From Nocardioides jensenii JCM 1364 = NBRC 14755 (GTDB taxonomy: Bacteria > Actinomycetota > Actinomycetes > Propionibacteriales > Nocardioidaceae), in NCBI RefSeq assembly GCF_001552535.1, contig NZ_BCRJ01000046.1:18262-82261 (forward strand): a stretch of 64,000 nucleotides of DNA, given 5' to 3'. The notes beneath the pieces were generated by a model, which was given only the letters and a program-made list of their open reading frames with translations, made no database searches and was not told the DNA's origin. The translations under genes and the position numbers were made by a program. Below are positions 42,799-51,539 of the stretch, piece after piece (position 1 is the stretch's first letter; every line of letters begins with the position of its first letter).

Positions 42799-42811
42799 GT
42801 AGTACGTACGG
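42799..42811 (-). promoter_or_regulatory. CCGTACGTACTAC motif upstream of int
   Basis: On the minus strand this is identical to the 13-mer before xis. It ends 22 bp before the int ATG, with the ribosome site GGAGG in between, so it could overlap the -10/start region. Confidence 0.55.
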
Positions 42812-42923
42812 CTTTGGAGCCCCAAGCGAAGGCGGAGGTAGTCAGAGCGGTAGTCAACGCCCACTGAAATGCAGAAAACCGCTTCCCTCAGTTTGAGGAA
42901 AACGGCTTCTGACCTGCGCTTTT

Positions 42924-42963
42924 ACTTTGTAGCGGGGGCAGGATTTGAACCTGCGACCTCTGG
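42924..42963 (-). repeat. tRNA 3'-end fragment, right att-like repeat (attR candidate)
   Basis: Identical over 40 bp to 26040-26079 and in the same orientation. It lies 147 bp upstream of int. Right of it (42964 on) no tRNA 5' half follows, although a short GTTCGGTAG on the minus strand near 42990 recalls a D arm. So the intact tRNA must be elsewhere, or this is an internal junction between stacked islands. Confidence 0.7.
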
Positions 42964-43096
42964 AATCACACAAGGCGATTCCGGTGACTACCGAACATTG
43001 CGGGAAACAGCCGAATCGCTTGTGTTGACGCGGTGAACGCTGTCTCGAACAACTCCGATCCTACCCGATCACTACTGGGTGAGGCTGGCTGAATCC

Positions 43097-43115
43097 GGAG
43101 GGTAAGCGGAGGGTG
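43097..43115 (+). repeat. 19-bp direct repeat, left copy (possible att of the defence unit)
   Basis: GGAGGGTAAGCGGAGGGTG matches 47813-47831 at 18 of 19 positions in the same orientation. The two copies bracket the IetAS pair and a tyrosine recombinase. The site is itself two GGAGGGT units spaced by AAGC. Confidence 0.55.
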
Positions 43116-43160
43116 TTCAAGTTCGCGCTTCATGGAGGGCGCTCGAATCCGCTGTGGCCG

Positions 43161-45698
43161 TTAGATGACGATGGAAGTCGGGATCCGGAGGGTGTTCGCA
43201 ACCGGGGTGTAGAGGTCGACGTTCTGCTCGGTGGTCTTGAGGGAGATCACGAGTGCGTATCTGACTGGCTGGTCGACTCGCGCTTTTGCAGTCTTGTTCT
43301 TCCACCATCCGCCGACCGGGAAGACAGCGAGCTTTCCCGAGTGCCCAAGCTCGACTCCCGAGGTTTGCCAGATGTCCTGGTGTAGCGAACCGAGGTTGCG
43401 CTGATTAGCGCCCACGAGCCACTTGACCTGTCCGCCCTCAGGGCGGCCCCCCGACTCCTCGGTGCGCGCGTCGTGGTTGACCCGTTGCGTGAACTGAGAT
43501 TCCGTTTCCAGCGGATCTTGAACCTCGAAGCGTAGGTGGTGGGACGCGTAGCTGTAGCGGCGGCGCCATCCCCGGCGCGACGCTGTGGGCTCCACAAAGT
43601 ACGAGAGCGTGACCCGCAGGTCCACCTGTGCGCCTCCCAGGTCTTGGAGCACCTGAGTCGGCCACGGTAGGTCATGGAGCCGGAACGCGGGGATCTTGAA
43701 TTCATCACCCTCGAACGGTACGAACTCGTCCTGAACGACCAAGGTCACCGCTTGGTCCGTCGAATACAGCACCCGGTCCTCGGTCGGAACTCCCCAGCCG
43801 TATCGACGCAACATGGCCTGCTGAGCCCGCTTACCAGACTTGCCCGCCTCCTTTACGGCAGCCTGCATCACTGGGGTCCACTCTGCTCCATGCACCACCA
43901 GTGCTCGGATGGTCTCGGGCCAGTACTCCGGGTAGGTGGCCATCGCCAACGCAGCAAGACGCGCGCCTTGAGCTGTGGCTGCACTGGTGGCGTGCGCCGA
44001 GGTCAGCGCCAGATCGTTGACGTGTCCTGTGGTTCTGGTCGACAGCACCGGCACTCCGGGTTCGAACAACGAACCCCCGTCGTGCAGGACGTTGCCGCCC
44101 TCCATCACAATGTCCGGCTTGATCGGCCAGGGCTTGATCCCAAAAGGCAACGAGGTGCGGCTATACGGAGAGAGCTCGCCGTCCTCGGCGACCACGTCCC
44201 ACCCCGTGTAGGCCGGGTCCGTCGGCGATTCGGTGAGCTCCGTATATGCGCCCACCGTCAGGGCATTCCAGGCCTGTCCGGGGTCCAGGACCGCGGACAG
44301 ATCAGACTGAACAAGATGGTCTGCGACGCACTGGTCGGTGTTCCCGGCCGAAACCACCAGCAGTCGCGTCCGTTCGGGCGCCGGCGCGGAGAGCAGTCCA
44401 AGTTCGTCGCCGTTGCGAACAACCTCTGCTCCGACCGCGAGGGCGTCCACGGTTGCCGACCAGAGGGTTGGCTGACCTGGCACGTCTGCGGTGTCAGACT
44501 TGACGCTGATCGGCATGCAGAACACTCGGTCCCGCCTGGAGACGGCCTCAGGCATCGCTACCGCTTGAGCGGTCACGTCGCCGTAGGTGATTGGGACGTG
44601 CTGCGGCTCAGCGTTCTGCGGCATGATTCTCACAGACTCCAAGCGGTGTCGAAGCAGCACCGGGGCGGATCCTGCCAGTTGTGCTTCCAGGTCGCCGAAC
44701 AAGGCAATTCCGGCCATGTTGGTGCCATGACCGTCCTGATCGAAGCCGCTGACGCCGAGCACCGTGTGCAGATCCTGCGCGGCGAGCGAGTCGCCCAGCA
44801 GGACATGGGTGCGAGCCACACCCGTATCGAGATGGCAGACAGCTGGCGCCGTCTCCGCTGCGGGTTCAAGTCGCTCGAGGAGATCGTCGAGGTACTCCTG
44901 CTGTTCCTCCATCGTCAGGTCCTCGATCGTTTCCACGAACTCCGGGCGGCGGATCTCCGCTACCGGGACGGCGGTAAACGGAAGAGCTTCCAGTTGAGAC
45001 CATGTGGCCTGTACCCACATCACGTTGCGGTCGATCAGGCGCAGGACTCGCGGCGAGACGACGAGGTCTGCGAACTGTGCGTAGTGGCGCAAGACATCCG
45101 GCCCGTCAGCCGTCGCCCGTAGCCAGACCTCCCACCAGCGCTTCCCGGTCTGCGGAGGCTGTCCATCGGATTGCCAGAGGTCGGAGAGCACGCTTTGACG
45201 GATCCGGGCGATGTTCGCCACGAGCTCGTTGTTCCTCGGGTTCCCAGCAGAGCTGGAAAGCTCAAGGTAGTCCTCGAAGAGCTTCAGGAACTGGGCTCGG
45301 TAGTCGTCGCTGACCCAGACCATCGCACGTTCCGGCAGCTCCAGGTCAGGCTGCGCCGGGAGCACTGAGAGGAGAAGCCACTGCGGACGCTTCGGCGTCT
45401 TGCGGTGAGTGGACATGCGTTCGAGGCGATCGATCGCCAGCGGGTACTCGGCGTTGGTTCCTTCAAGTGTGATCACGGTCCCGAGCGCGCGTAGCTCTTC
45501 CTCAGTCAGCAACTCGGCTCGTGCCTGATCGGCGGCATCCAGTGCTGTTCGAGTTTCACCCAGACGTCCTCCTCCGTGTCCGGCGCGGCTCTCGACCGGT
45601 CGGATCTTGGGATCGCCTCCGCCGCGTCGTCGAAACTCCTCGTCTGTGGACCTGTTCTCAACTAGGAGATGACTCAGATGCTGACGCGGTTCAGCCAA
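43161..45698 (-). CDS. ietS: Subtilisin-like serine protease of the IetAS defence pair
   Basis: The 845-residue protein has an N-terminal helper region (about 1-280) and an S8 protease domain with the triad Asp291 (AVCHLDTGV), His324 (DGHGTNMAG) and Ser572 (HATSAATAQGARLAAL), plus the oxyanion Asn in SAGN near 453. No signal peptide is present, so it works in the cytoplasm. The ATG overlaps the ATPase stop by 8 bp. A cytosolic subtilase coupled to an AAA ATPase is the IetAS antiviral/plasmid-immunity system. The C-terminal 250 residues are unassigned and may recognise the target. Confidence 0.88.
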   Translation of the reverse strand: MAEPRQHLSHLLVENRSTDEEFRRRGGGDPKIRPVESRAGHGGGRLGETRTALDAADQARAELLTEEELRALGTVITLEGTNAEYPLAIDRLERMSTHRKTPKRPQWLLLSVLPAQPDLELPERAMVWVSDDYRAQFLKLFEDYLELSSSAGNPRNNELVANIARIRQSVLSDLWQSDGQPPQTGKRWWEVWLRATADGPDVLRHYAQFADLVVSPRVLRLIDRNVMWVQATWSQLEALPFTAVPVAEIRRPEFVETIEDLTMEEQQEYLDDLLERLEPAAETAPAVCHLDTGVARTHVLLGDSLAAQDLHTVLGVSGFDQDGHGTNMAGIALFGDLEAQLAGSAPVLLRHRLESVRIMPQNAEPQHVPITYGDVTAQAVAMPEAVSRRDRVFCMPISVKSDTADVPGQPTLWSATVDALAVGAEVVRNGDELGLLSAPAPERTRLLVVSAGNTDQCVADHLVQSDLSAVLDPGQAWNALTVGAYTELTESPTDPAYTGWDVVAEDGELSPYSRTSLPFGIKPWPIKPDIVMEGGNVLHDGGSLFEPGVPVLSTRTTGHVNDLALTSAHATSAATAQGARLAALAMATYPEYWPETIRALVVHGAEWTPVMQAAVKEAGKSGKRAQQAMLRRYGWGVPTEDRVLYSTDQAVTLVVQDEFVPFEGDEFKIPAFRLHDLPWPTQVLQDLGGAQVDLRVTLSYFVEPTASRRGWRRRYSYASHHLRFEVQDPLETESQFTQRVNHDARTEESGGRPEGGQVKWLVGANQRNLGSLHQDIWQTSGVELGHSGKLAVFPVGGWWKNKTAKARVDQPVRYALVISLKTTEQNVDLYTPVANTLRIPTSIVI

Positions 45699-46653
45699 GG
45701 CTGCCCGCCTTTCGCGCCTCCAGCGAATCGCGTAGATCCTCGGCGGTGATCTGAGTGCTCCCGTTCAAAATCACGCTCTTCGCAGCCGATTCGGCTGCCC
45801 GCACGAGATCTGCGTGCGATAGACCTTCCATCACCGAGGCGAGGCTCGCCCAGCGCACCCCCTTCGCAAGCGTCCCGAGACGTCCGCGCATCACTGCAGC
45901 CCCCTGCTTGGGGTCCGGGAGTGCGTAGTCCAACACCATGTCGAAACGCCGGAACAATGCTCGGTCCAAGATCTGGCGGTGGTTGGTGGCAGCCACGATC
46001 AGGCTCTCGCTCCTGTTGTTCTCCAAGAACACCAAGAACGAGTTCAATATCCGGCGCGCTTCACCGACGTCATTGCCCGTGCGGTCTCCGCCGAGAGCGT
46101 CGAACTCGTCGAACAAATATACCGCGCGCTGCTGCTCGGCCGCATCGAAGATCACTCGCAGCTTGCTCGCTGTCTCCCCCATGAACTTGCTCATCAAACT
46201 ATCCAAGCGGATCGTCAGCAGGGGCATCGACAGTTCGTGGGCGAGCACGGCCGCGGTCATCGTCTTGCCGGTTCCCGGAGGACCTTCGAACAGCAGTCGG
46301 TGCACCGGCTCGAAACCGTGGTCCAAAAGGTTCTTGCGCTGGCGCTGCTCAGTTAGGATCCGCCCAACCTGGGACGTCAGCCCCGCCGGCAGCACAAGGT
46401 CTTTCAACGTGACCGCGGGATGCGTCGCGATGACTAGATCCGCTAGATCGCCGCGCGGCTGCGCGATCGAGGTCACCTTCGGCCCGGACGTACGGGACGA
46501 TTCGACCGCCGACTTCAGGTCGGCCGCGAACCGGTGGTGCCCCTTGCGCGCTTCTTGAGCCGCAACCTGCATCGCAACGGAGTAGAAGGCGGCATCGTCG
46601 CCGGCGGCGTGACTGCGCACGAGCGCCTTGAAATGCTCAGCACTTCCTGCCAC
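45691..46653 (-). CDS. ietA: AAA ATPase of the IetAS defence pair
   Basis: The 320-residue classical AAA protein has Walker A GPPGTGKT at residues 124-131, Walker B YLFDEFDALGGD at about 179-190, and sensor/second-region residues ILNSFLVFLENNRSESLIVAATNH near 200-225. LFRRFDMVLDYALPDP near 232 supplies the Arg finger region. The N-terminal 100 residues are helical and probably bind the substrate or the protease. It is upstream of the subtilase and overlaps it. It is expected to feed or gate the protease in response to infection. Confidence 0.88.
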   Translation of the reverse strand: MAGSAEHFKALVRSHAAGDDAAFYSVAMQVAAQEARKGHHRFAADLKSAVESSRTSGPKVTSIAQPRGDLADLVIATHPAVTLKDLVLPAGLTSQVGRILTEQRQRKNLLDHGFEPVHRLLFEGPPGTGKTMTAAVLAHELSMPLLTIRLDSLMSKFMGETASKLRVIFDAAEQQRAVYLFDEFDALGGDRTGNDVGEARRILNSFLVFLENNRSESLIVAATNHRQILDRALFRRFDMVLDYALPDPKQGAAVMRGRLGTLAKGVRWASLASVMEGLSHADLVRAAESAAKSVILNGSTQITAEDLRDSLEARKAGSLG

Positions 46654-46748
46654 AACACACCTCCCGCCTCATGTGACCACGTACACGCAGTCTAGGGGAC
46701 ACCACCGTCAGAGGTTGATCGAACGTGTCAGGCGACCGACGAATGGCG

Positions 46749-47741
46749 TCAGAGGCCGAGGTCACGGCTGGACGTGGTCGCCATCGCTTCGGCGGGGCGG
46801 ATGTAGTGGTTGAGCAGGGTGCCGAGGTCCCGGTGTCGGGTCTGTGCCGCGATCCGGTCGATCGAAACACCGTTCACTGCGGCGGTGGTGGCGTGGCCCG
46901 CCCGCAACGAGTGCCCCGAGACTGGCACGCCGTCGAATCCGGCCTCATTGGCACGCTGCTGCACAGTGCGGCTGATCGCCCGCGGGCCCATGCGATCGGC
47001 TGTGGGGTGGTTGCGCCAACGAACGCGGGTGAAGAGCGCACCAGGACCGCCGGGTCGAACCTTGAGCCAGGCGTCGAGGGCCCGGATCGGGTCAGTGAGC
47101 GGGTTGTCTCCCCGGACGACTCCGATGAGTTGGCCGCGCGCGTCTTGGTCGGTCTTGGATCTGCGGATGTTGATCAGGATCCCGGTTGGCTTGCGGAGGA
47201 AGTCCTCGATGTTGAGTGCCGAGATCTCACCCGGTCGCATCGCGGATGCGTACCCGAGGAGGAAGATGGCCCGGTCCCGGATGCCCGTCGCCGTGTCGGG
47301 GCCGATGGACGCGACGATCTGACCCAGTTCGGCGACGGTGAGCGGGTGGGCCTGACGGATCGGCGCGACTCCCAGGATGCGGCGCAGGCCTCGACGCACC
47401 CGCCGCACGACGGCATCCGCGGTCGGGTCGGCCAGTCCTTCCTGGTGGTGGCGGTGGGCGATGCCGGAGCAGTAGCCGTCCAAGGTGCCGAAGGTGAGTC
47501 CGGCCTCGGCGCGCTCGGCGAGGAAGGCGGCGAGCGCATCAGGCGGTGCGGGTAGTGGGTTGATACCTCTCCCCTGGCACCAGCGTTCCCACTGGCGCCA
47601 GGCACAGTCGTAGGTCGCGCGGGTGGATGGGGCGAGTTCGGCCTCGATCGCGGTGGCGATCCGTTCGGCATCGGCAGTCGTCAACGACACGTCGGTGCGC
47701 GTCAAGGAACCTGAGTCAGGGTGGATCGGTGAGTTCGGCAT
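46749..47741 (-). CDS. Tyrosine recombinase (XerD-like)
   Basis: The 330-residue protein has a SAM-like N-terminal domain (LAPSTRATYDCAWRQWERWCQGRGINPLPA near residue 38) and catalytic residues Arg in YASAMRPGEISALN, His-x-x-Arg in SGHSLRAGHATTAA, His in RHRDLGTLLNHYI and Tyr in that motif. MPNSPIHPDSG at 47741 is the better start; a longer frame upstream lacks similarity. It sits behind the defence pair and 72 bp from the right copy of the 19-bp repeat, so it may move the unit. Confidence 0.9.
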   Translation of the reverse strand: MPNSPIHPDSGSLTRTDVSLTTADAERIATAIEAELAPSTRATYDCAWRQWERWCQGRGINPLPAPPDALAAFLAERAEAGLTFGTLDGYCSGIAHRHHQEGLADPTADAVVRRVRRGLRRILGVAPIRQAHPLTVAELGQIVASIGPDTATGIRDRAIFLLGYASAMRPGEISALNIEDFLRKPTGILINIRRSKTDQDARGQLIGVVRGDNPLTDPIRALDAWLKVRPGGPGALFTRVRWRNHPTADRMGPRAISRTVQQRANEAGFDGVPVSGHSLRAGHATTAAVNGVSIDRIAAQTRHRDLGTLLNHYIRPAEAMATTSSRDLGL

Positions 47742-47812
47742 GGCCCACCCTGGGCGGCGAGCCCGGGCGCGCACGAAGGGCGGCTCGGGCCACGGAGACT
47801 TCCCTCCCCAAA

Positions 47813-47831
47813 GGAGGGTAAGAGGAGGGTG
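47813..47831 (+). repeat. 19-bp direct repeat, right copy (possible att of the defence unit)
   Basis: GGAGGGTAAGAGGAGGGTG, 18 of 19 identical with the copy at 43097. The first GGAGGG also pairs with CCCTCC just upstream (CCCTCC-CCAAA-GGAGGG hairpin). Confidence 0.55.
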
Positions 47832-47900
47832 ATCGATTCGTGAGCAAGGCATCGGACGATGGGACCGCCGACAGCGCAGCGGGTCGGCCCCAAGTTTGGG

Positions 47901-48527
47901 TCAGGCCAATCTCACTGTGGTGAGGCAGGTGGGATCGTCTGTGCCTGTCGCGATGTCCGCTTCGCCACTCCTGCCGTCGTGGGTGATCTTTATGGTGCCT
48001 TTGATGTCGCGGGGCAGCCAGAAGCCAACGAACCCATTTTCGAACGTCGTGACTGTCTTCTCCACCAGGACCTCGTCGTTGGTTTCGTCGACGATCTGCA
48101 CCTCGACCTCAGTGGAGGCGAGCTCTCCCGTGCAGGTGGTCAGCGAGTGGTTGTAGCACTCGTGGGTTTGATTGACGTATGGCGCGACCGAGAGGTAGAA
48201 GGCGTCGTCTGGAATTGCGATGCTGACCTCGTCGCCACCGGACGACAGCACCAGTTGGTCAGGGCGCACGGATGCGATCAGGTCTTGTGGCCGCTCTGAT
48301 CCACCAAGCCGGTCGAGGTGGTCAATGATTTCGACTACGTCATCCATCCCGCTCATGCCATGCGCGCTGAGCAATTGATCTGCGTCTGCGGCGGTTGCCC
48401 CTGTTGCGGACCCGGCCGCGCCGGTTGCGGTGGTGTCAGAGCTGTCGTCGGTAGTCGAGCAGGCGGTCAGGCCCAACGCGGCTACAAGGCCGAAGGTGCT
48501 GACGAGGTTTCTGATGCTTCTTCTCAC
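47901..48527 (-). CDS. cueP: CueP family copper-binding lipoprotein
   Basis: The 208-residue protein has a lipoprotein signal peptide (lipobox LTAC, Cys at about 23) and the CueP fold. Conserved parts are LLSAHGMSGMDDVVEIIDHLDRL, DLIASVRPDQLVLSS, FYLSVAPYVNQTHECYNHSLTTCTGEL and FENGFVGFWLPRDIKGTI, with the late DDPTCLTTVRL. CueP proteins bind copper outside the membrane and defend against it. GTG 48527 follows AAGGAA. It is the last gene of the copper operon, 27 bp after the DUF3152 gene. Confidence 0.92.
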   Translation of the reverse strand: MRRSIRNLVSTFGLVAALGLTACSTTDDSSDTTATGAAGSATGATAADADQLLSAHGMSGMDDVVEIIDHLDRLGGSERPQDLIASVRPDQLVLSSGGDEVSIAIPDDAFYLSVAPYVNQTHECYNHSLTTCTGELASTEVEVQIVDETNDEVLVEKTVTTFENGFVGFWLPRDIKGTIKITHDGRSGEADIATGTDDPTCLTTVRLA

Positions 48528-48554
48528 GTACGTGTTCCTTTGATGGGGAGCTGG

Positions 48555-49412
48555 CTAGTGGGGCGGGCCATCTGCGGGCCAGGGGTTCGGGGAGCAACCC
48601 TCCATCCTGAGGGTCTGCTGCAGCATGACGGGGGCGGGCGTCCCGGGTTGCGGGCAGGACTGGTGGGGGTATCCGAGCGCGTGTCCTGTCTCATGGTTGA
48701 TGACGTACTGGCGATATTCACGAAGTGGCCGCTGGAACGGCTCTGCGCCGAAGAACCACCGCTTGGCGTTGATCACCACCCGGTCCTCGTTTCGGCACGA
48801 GACTTCTCCTTTTGTGTCGAGGGGCGCGCACAGTTGATCGACGGTGTCAGGTGTGGCGAGCAGTATGCGTATCTCTTCGCCGCTGGCAACGCGTTCGAAC
48901 TCGTGGTCGCCGACGCTTCGCCATCCCCTGTCGTCTGCAAGCGTCTGGTCGACGATTTTGGCGAACTTGGCCGGGTCAACGTCGAGCCCTTCTTCCACGG
49001 CTACGGAGTAACGCAATGGTGCAGGTCCAGTGCTGGCCCCTGCGCTTGTGGCGAGCATGAACTCTCCTGTCCCTGCTTGCGGCACCTGAGGCGTCAGCGT
49101 GACCGGTGGCGCAATGGGCGAGAGCCGCGAAGGCGACGTCGCCGGCGATGGCGGCGTGTCGGCCAATGACGATTTCGTCGTGTTGGCGGGTGCTGGTTGC
49201 GACGAGTTCCAGAACGTGAGCGCGCCGGTGAGCGCGATGACGCCAGTTGCAACTGCGAGGCCGAGCAGGATTCGGGTCGTTCGGTGGTGTGGCCGCGCAC
49301 TTTCTGCTCGACGCCTGCCAACAGCGCGTGGCCTGTCCGCTCGGCGCCGGCCGACATCGGCTCGCGCGCGGCGTGCGCGGCGTGCGCGGCGTGCTCCTGG
49401 CTGTCGGTTCAC
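48555..49412 (-). CDS. DUF3152 zinc-metalloprotease-like membrane-anchored protein
   Basis: The 285-residue protein starts with an Arg/Ala-rich cytosolic stretch (about 40 residues), one membrane segment (ILLGLAVATGVIALTGALTFW), a Pro/Ser/Thr linker, and a DUF3152 domain with the metal motif VINHETGHALGYPHQSCP near residue 245. The GTG at 49412 overlaps the upstream gene's stop (GTGA) and is preferred. DUF3152 is usually a solo surface protein in actinobacteria; membership in a copper operon is less usual. The active-site Glu of HExxH is present. Confidence 0.85.
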   Translation of the reverse strand: MNRQPGARRARRARRARADVGRRRADRPRAVGRRRAESARPHHRTTRILLGLAVATGVIALTGALTFWNSSQPAPANTTKSSLADTPPSPATSPSRLSPIAPPVTLTPQVPQAGTGEFMLATSAGASTGPAPLRYSVAVEEGLDVDPAKFAKIVDQTLADDRGWRSVGDHEFERVASGEEIRILLATPDTVDQLCAPLDTKGEVSCRNEDRVVINAKRWFFGAEPFQRPLREYRQYVINHETGHALGYPHQSCPQPGTPAPVMLQQTLRMEGCSPNPWPADGPPH

Positions 49413-50260
49413 GAGATGACCTGGATCAAGGGCACCCAGGTGCGTCCGACGTCCTCGGATCGGTAGATGCCCTGATCCGTGGCGGCGTGCCAATGCTGCC
49501 CCGTTACGTCGAATGCTTCCGGGTCCCCCGGAACTCGGCCAACACGATCCCAGGTCTCCCCTTGGTCGTTGCTGGAGTAGACCGATCCGTCAGCGGCGAG
49601 TCCGGCAAGCTGATCGGACGTGGGCCATCCCAGGAAGACCAGCGGAGGTGCAGAGTCGAGAGTGATCGAGGTCGAGTCGACTCCACGCAGTTGCAGTTTC
49701 CCTTCAGGCGATGAAGTGAGGACCTCTTGTGTGTTTGAGGGGTTGATGACGAGATCAATGACCGGCTCCTCGGCCACGACCGACCAGTTCTTGCGATCTG
49801 TCGCAGTCAGCAGCCGGCCAGTCACCGAGTCGAAGGCATAGATACGGTCTCCCACCACGTCGAGGGCGTGGAAGTCAGCCTCGCCCTTCAACGAAACGCT
49901 CGACCAGGTGCTGGCTGCGTCAGTCGATTCGATCATTCCGAGATGAGGTGGAAGGTCTTCCCTCATGTCGGGGTGGCCGCTTCCCAGGAAGTGGTCGGGC
50001 CCGATGATGGTGAACGCCATGGTGTCCTGCCATCGATCGGCGATCCTGGCCAGGGAACCGTCATCACCAATGCGGATGACTCCGAAGTGGGTCGCGGCAT
50101 AGAGCATCTGGTCACCTGGGTTGACTCCGAGGCCGTGGACGTGACCCAGCGACTGGACCTCCGATGTGGCGGGCGCGGCGGGCTCCTCTTCAGCGGCGCA
50201 ACCGGTGGTCAGGATGAGCGCGCCGATCGCGAAACTGGCGAGCAGATTGCGGGCAAGCAT
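49409..50260 (-). CDS. F510_1955-type BNR/beta-propeller lipoprotein
   Basis: The 283-residue protein has a lipobox (LTTGC, Cys near 21) and then sialidase/BNR-like repeats without a known active site: VHGLGVNPGDQMLYAATHFGVIRI, SSVSLKGEADFHALDVVGDRIYAFD, VYSSNDQGETWDRVG and IYRSEDVGRTWVPL. Such proteins recur in copper and oxidase gene neighbourhoods in Gram-positive bacteria; the function is unknown. It is coupled to the DUF3152 gene by a 4-bp overlap and lies 69 bp after DUF305. Confidence 0.85.
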   Translation of the reverse strand: MLARNLLASFAIGALILTTGCAAEEEPAAPATSEVQSLGHVHGLGVNPGDQMLYAATHFGVIRIGDDGSLARIADRWQDTMAFTIIGPDHFLGSGHPDMREDLPPHLGMIESTDAASTWSSVSLKGEADFHALDVVGDRIYAFDSVTGRLLTATDRKNWSVVAEEPVIDLVINPSNTQEVLTSSPEGKLQLRGVDSTSITLDSAPPLVFLGWPTSDQLAGLAADGSVYSSNDQGETWDRVGRVPGDPEAFDVTGQHWHAATDQGIYRSEDVGRTWVPLIQVIS

Positions 50261-50329
50261 GATTGTTCCTGTCGATCAAGGCATGAAGGGTTGGGGCCGA
50301 CCACATAGGTGGTCGACCCCAAGGGGCGA

Positions 50330-50926
50330 TCAGGACCCGAGCAGGTCCTTCATGGTCGTGATCTCGGTGTCTTGCGATGTCGCGATCGACTCTGCGAGTT
50401 CGACCGCGGGCCCAAAGACGCCTTGTTCTTGTTCTGTTTTGGCCATCTCGATGGCACCTTCGTGGTGTTCGATCATCATTTCCAGCCACATCCGCTGGAA
50501 GTCAGCGCCGCTGGCAGCCTCGAGCTTGGCCATGTCGTCGGCCGACATCATTCCGGGCATGTCAGCGTCCATTTCCATGTCGCCGTGCGCGTTCGCGTGG
50601 TCGCGCGAAGTCTCGGGAATGGGCTTGTCCCACTGGGTAAGCCAGTCGACCATCTGCTCAATCTCGGGGGCCTGTGCCGCACGGATGCCCTCGACGAGCT
50701 CGGCGACCTCAGGATCCAGCTCGCGGCCCTGAGTCATGTCAACCATCGACAGTGCCTGGGCGTGGTGCTGCATCATGTCGGTGGCGAACGTGACGTCAGC
50801 GTCGTTGAACTTGCTTCCGTCAGAAGCAGTGCGTGTCTCGGGTGTGGGTTCGTCGTCACTGCCACATGCGGTGAGCAGAGCCAGGGCGAATACGACTGTA
50901 AATAATGCTGCAAGCTTCTTGATCAT
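50330..50926 (-). CDS. DUF305 family copper-associated lipoprotein
   Basis: The 198-residue protein has a lipobox (LLTAC) and the DUF305 ferritin-like four-helix fold, with HHAQALSMVDM (FATDMMQHHAQ near residue 50) and MMIEHHEGAIEMAK near 160. A Met/His/Asp segment (HANAHGDMEMDADMPGMM) between them could bind copper. DUF305 proteins accompany copper resistance genes in many bacteria. AAGGAG lies 6 bp before the ATG. It is the third gene of the copper operon. Confidence 0.93.
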   Translation of the reverse strand: MIKKLAALFTVVFALALLTACGSDDEPTPETRTASDGSKFNDADVTFATDMMQHHAQALSMVDMTQGRELDPEVAELVEGIRAAQAPEIEQMVDWLTQWDKPIPETSRDHANAHGDMEMDADMPGMMSADDMAKLEAASGADFQRMWLEMMIEHHEGAIEMAKTEQEQGVFGPAVELAESIATSQDTEITTMKDLLGS

Positions 50927-51012
50927 TGATGCTCCTTGTTGGTCTGTTGGGAAACGTGATGGGCATGCCAAGGACTCGACCGCACCTGGGGCACAGTCGA
51001 GTCGGGCGCCCA

Positions 51013-51459
51013 TCAGTTCCGTAGGACCGACAGTTTGTAGATGCAAGGAGGATCTGGATCGCGCGCGGCGGCTTGCGGGATCGGGGCCGACCTTGGAGCA
51101 CGTTCTCGAAGGAGGACCAATCCGCGGGGTGGCCCGCGCAGGAGCCGCAGCAGCAAGAGCCCCACGAGCAGGACAGCCAGGCACAGGCCCACCATCGTCA
51201 TGGCCCCGTCGCCGTCGTCATCCGGCTCGGCGGCACTACTCAGCGTGGCCTGCTCTGGAGCGGTCTCGCTTGCGTGGCTCACGTCTCCTGCGTGAGCCAT
51301 GAGCGTCATCTGCGTTGCGCCTGTGTCACTCACCGCGTGTCCCGCGGTGCCGTGGCCGCCGAGGCCATGCATGGCGAACAGTCCCAAGAACACGCCCACA
51401 AGAACCAGCAGGCGTGCTGCAGGTCGGTGCGGGGCGCTCCAGCGAGCGTTTCGGGTCAT
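51013..51459 (-). CDS. DUF6153 family small membrane protein
   Basis: The 148-residue protein has an N-terminal hydrophobic segment (LLVLVGVFLGLFAMHGLGGHG), a His/Met/acidic extracellular loop (GHAVSDTGATQMTLMAHAGDVSHAS), and a second membrane segment (MVGLCLAVLLVGLLLLRLLRG). This fits DUF6153, which occurs next to DUF305 and copper genes in actinobacteria. The His and Met content suggests copper contact. Function is unknown. Confidence 0.85.
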   Translation of the reverse strand: MTRNARWSAPHRPAARLLVLVGVFLGLFAMHGLGGHGTAGHAVSDTGATQMTLMAHAGDVSHASETAPEQATLSSAAEPDDDGDGAMTMVGLCLAVLLVGLLLLRLLRGPPRGLVLLRERAPRSAPIPQAAARDPDPPCIYKLSVLRN

Positions 51460-51539
51460 CGCCAGCAGTCTAGTTGGCCTCCCTTTGGGGACAGTAGGTG
51501 ACTTCACTGGATGTGGGTCAGATGGACGGGGTGCGGCGT

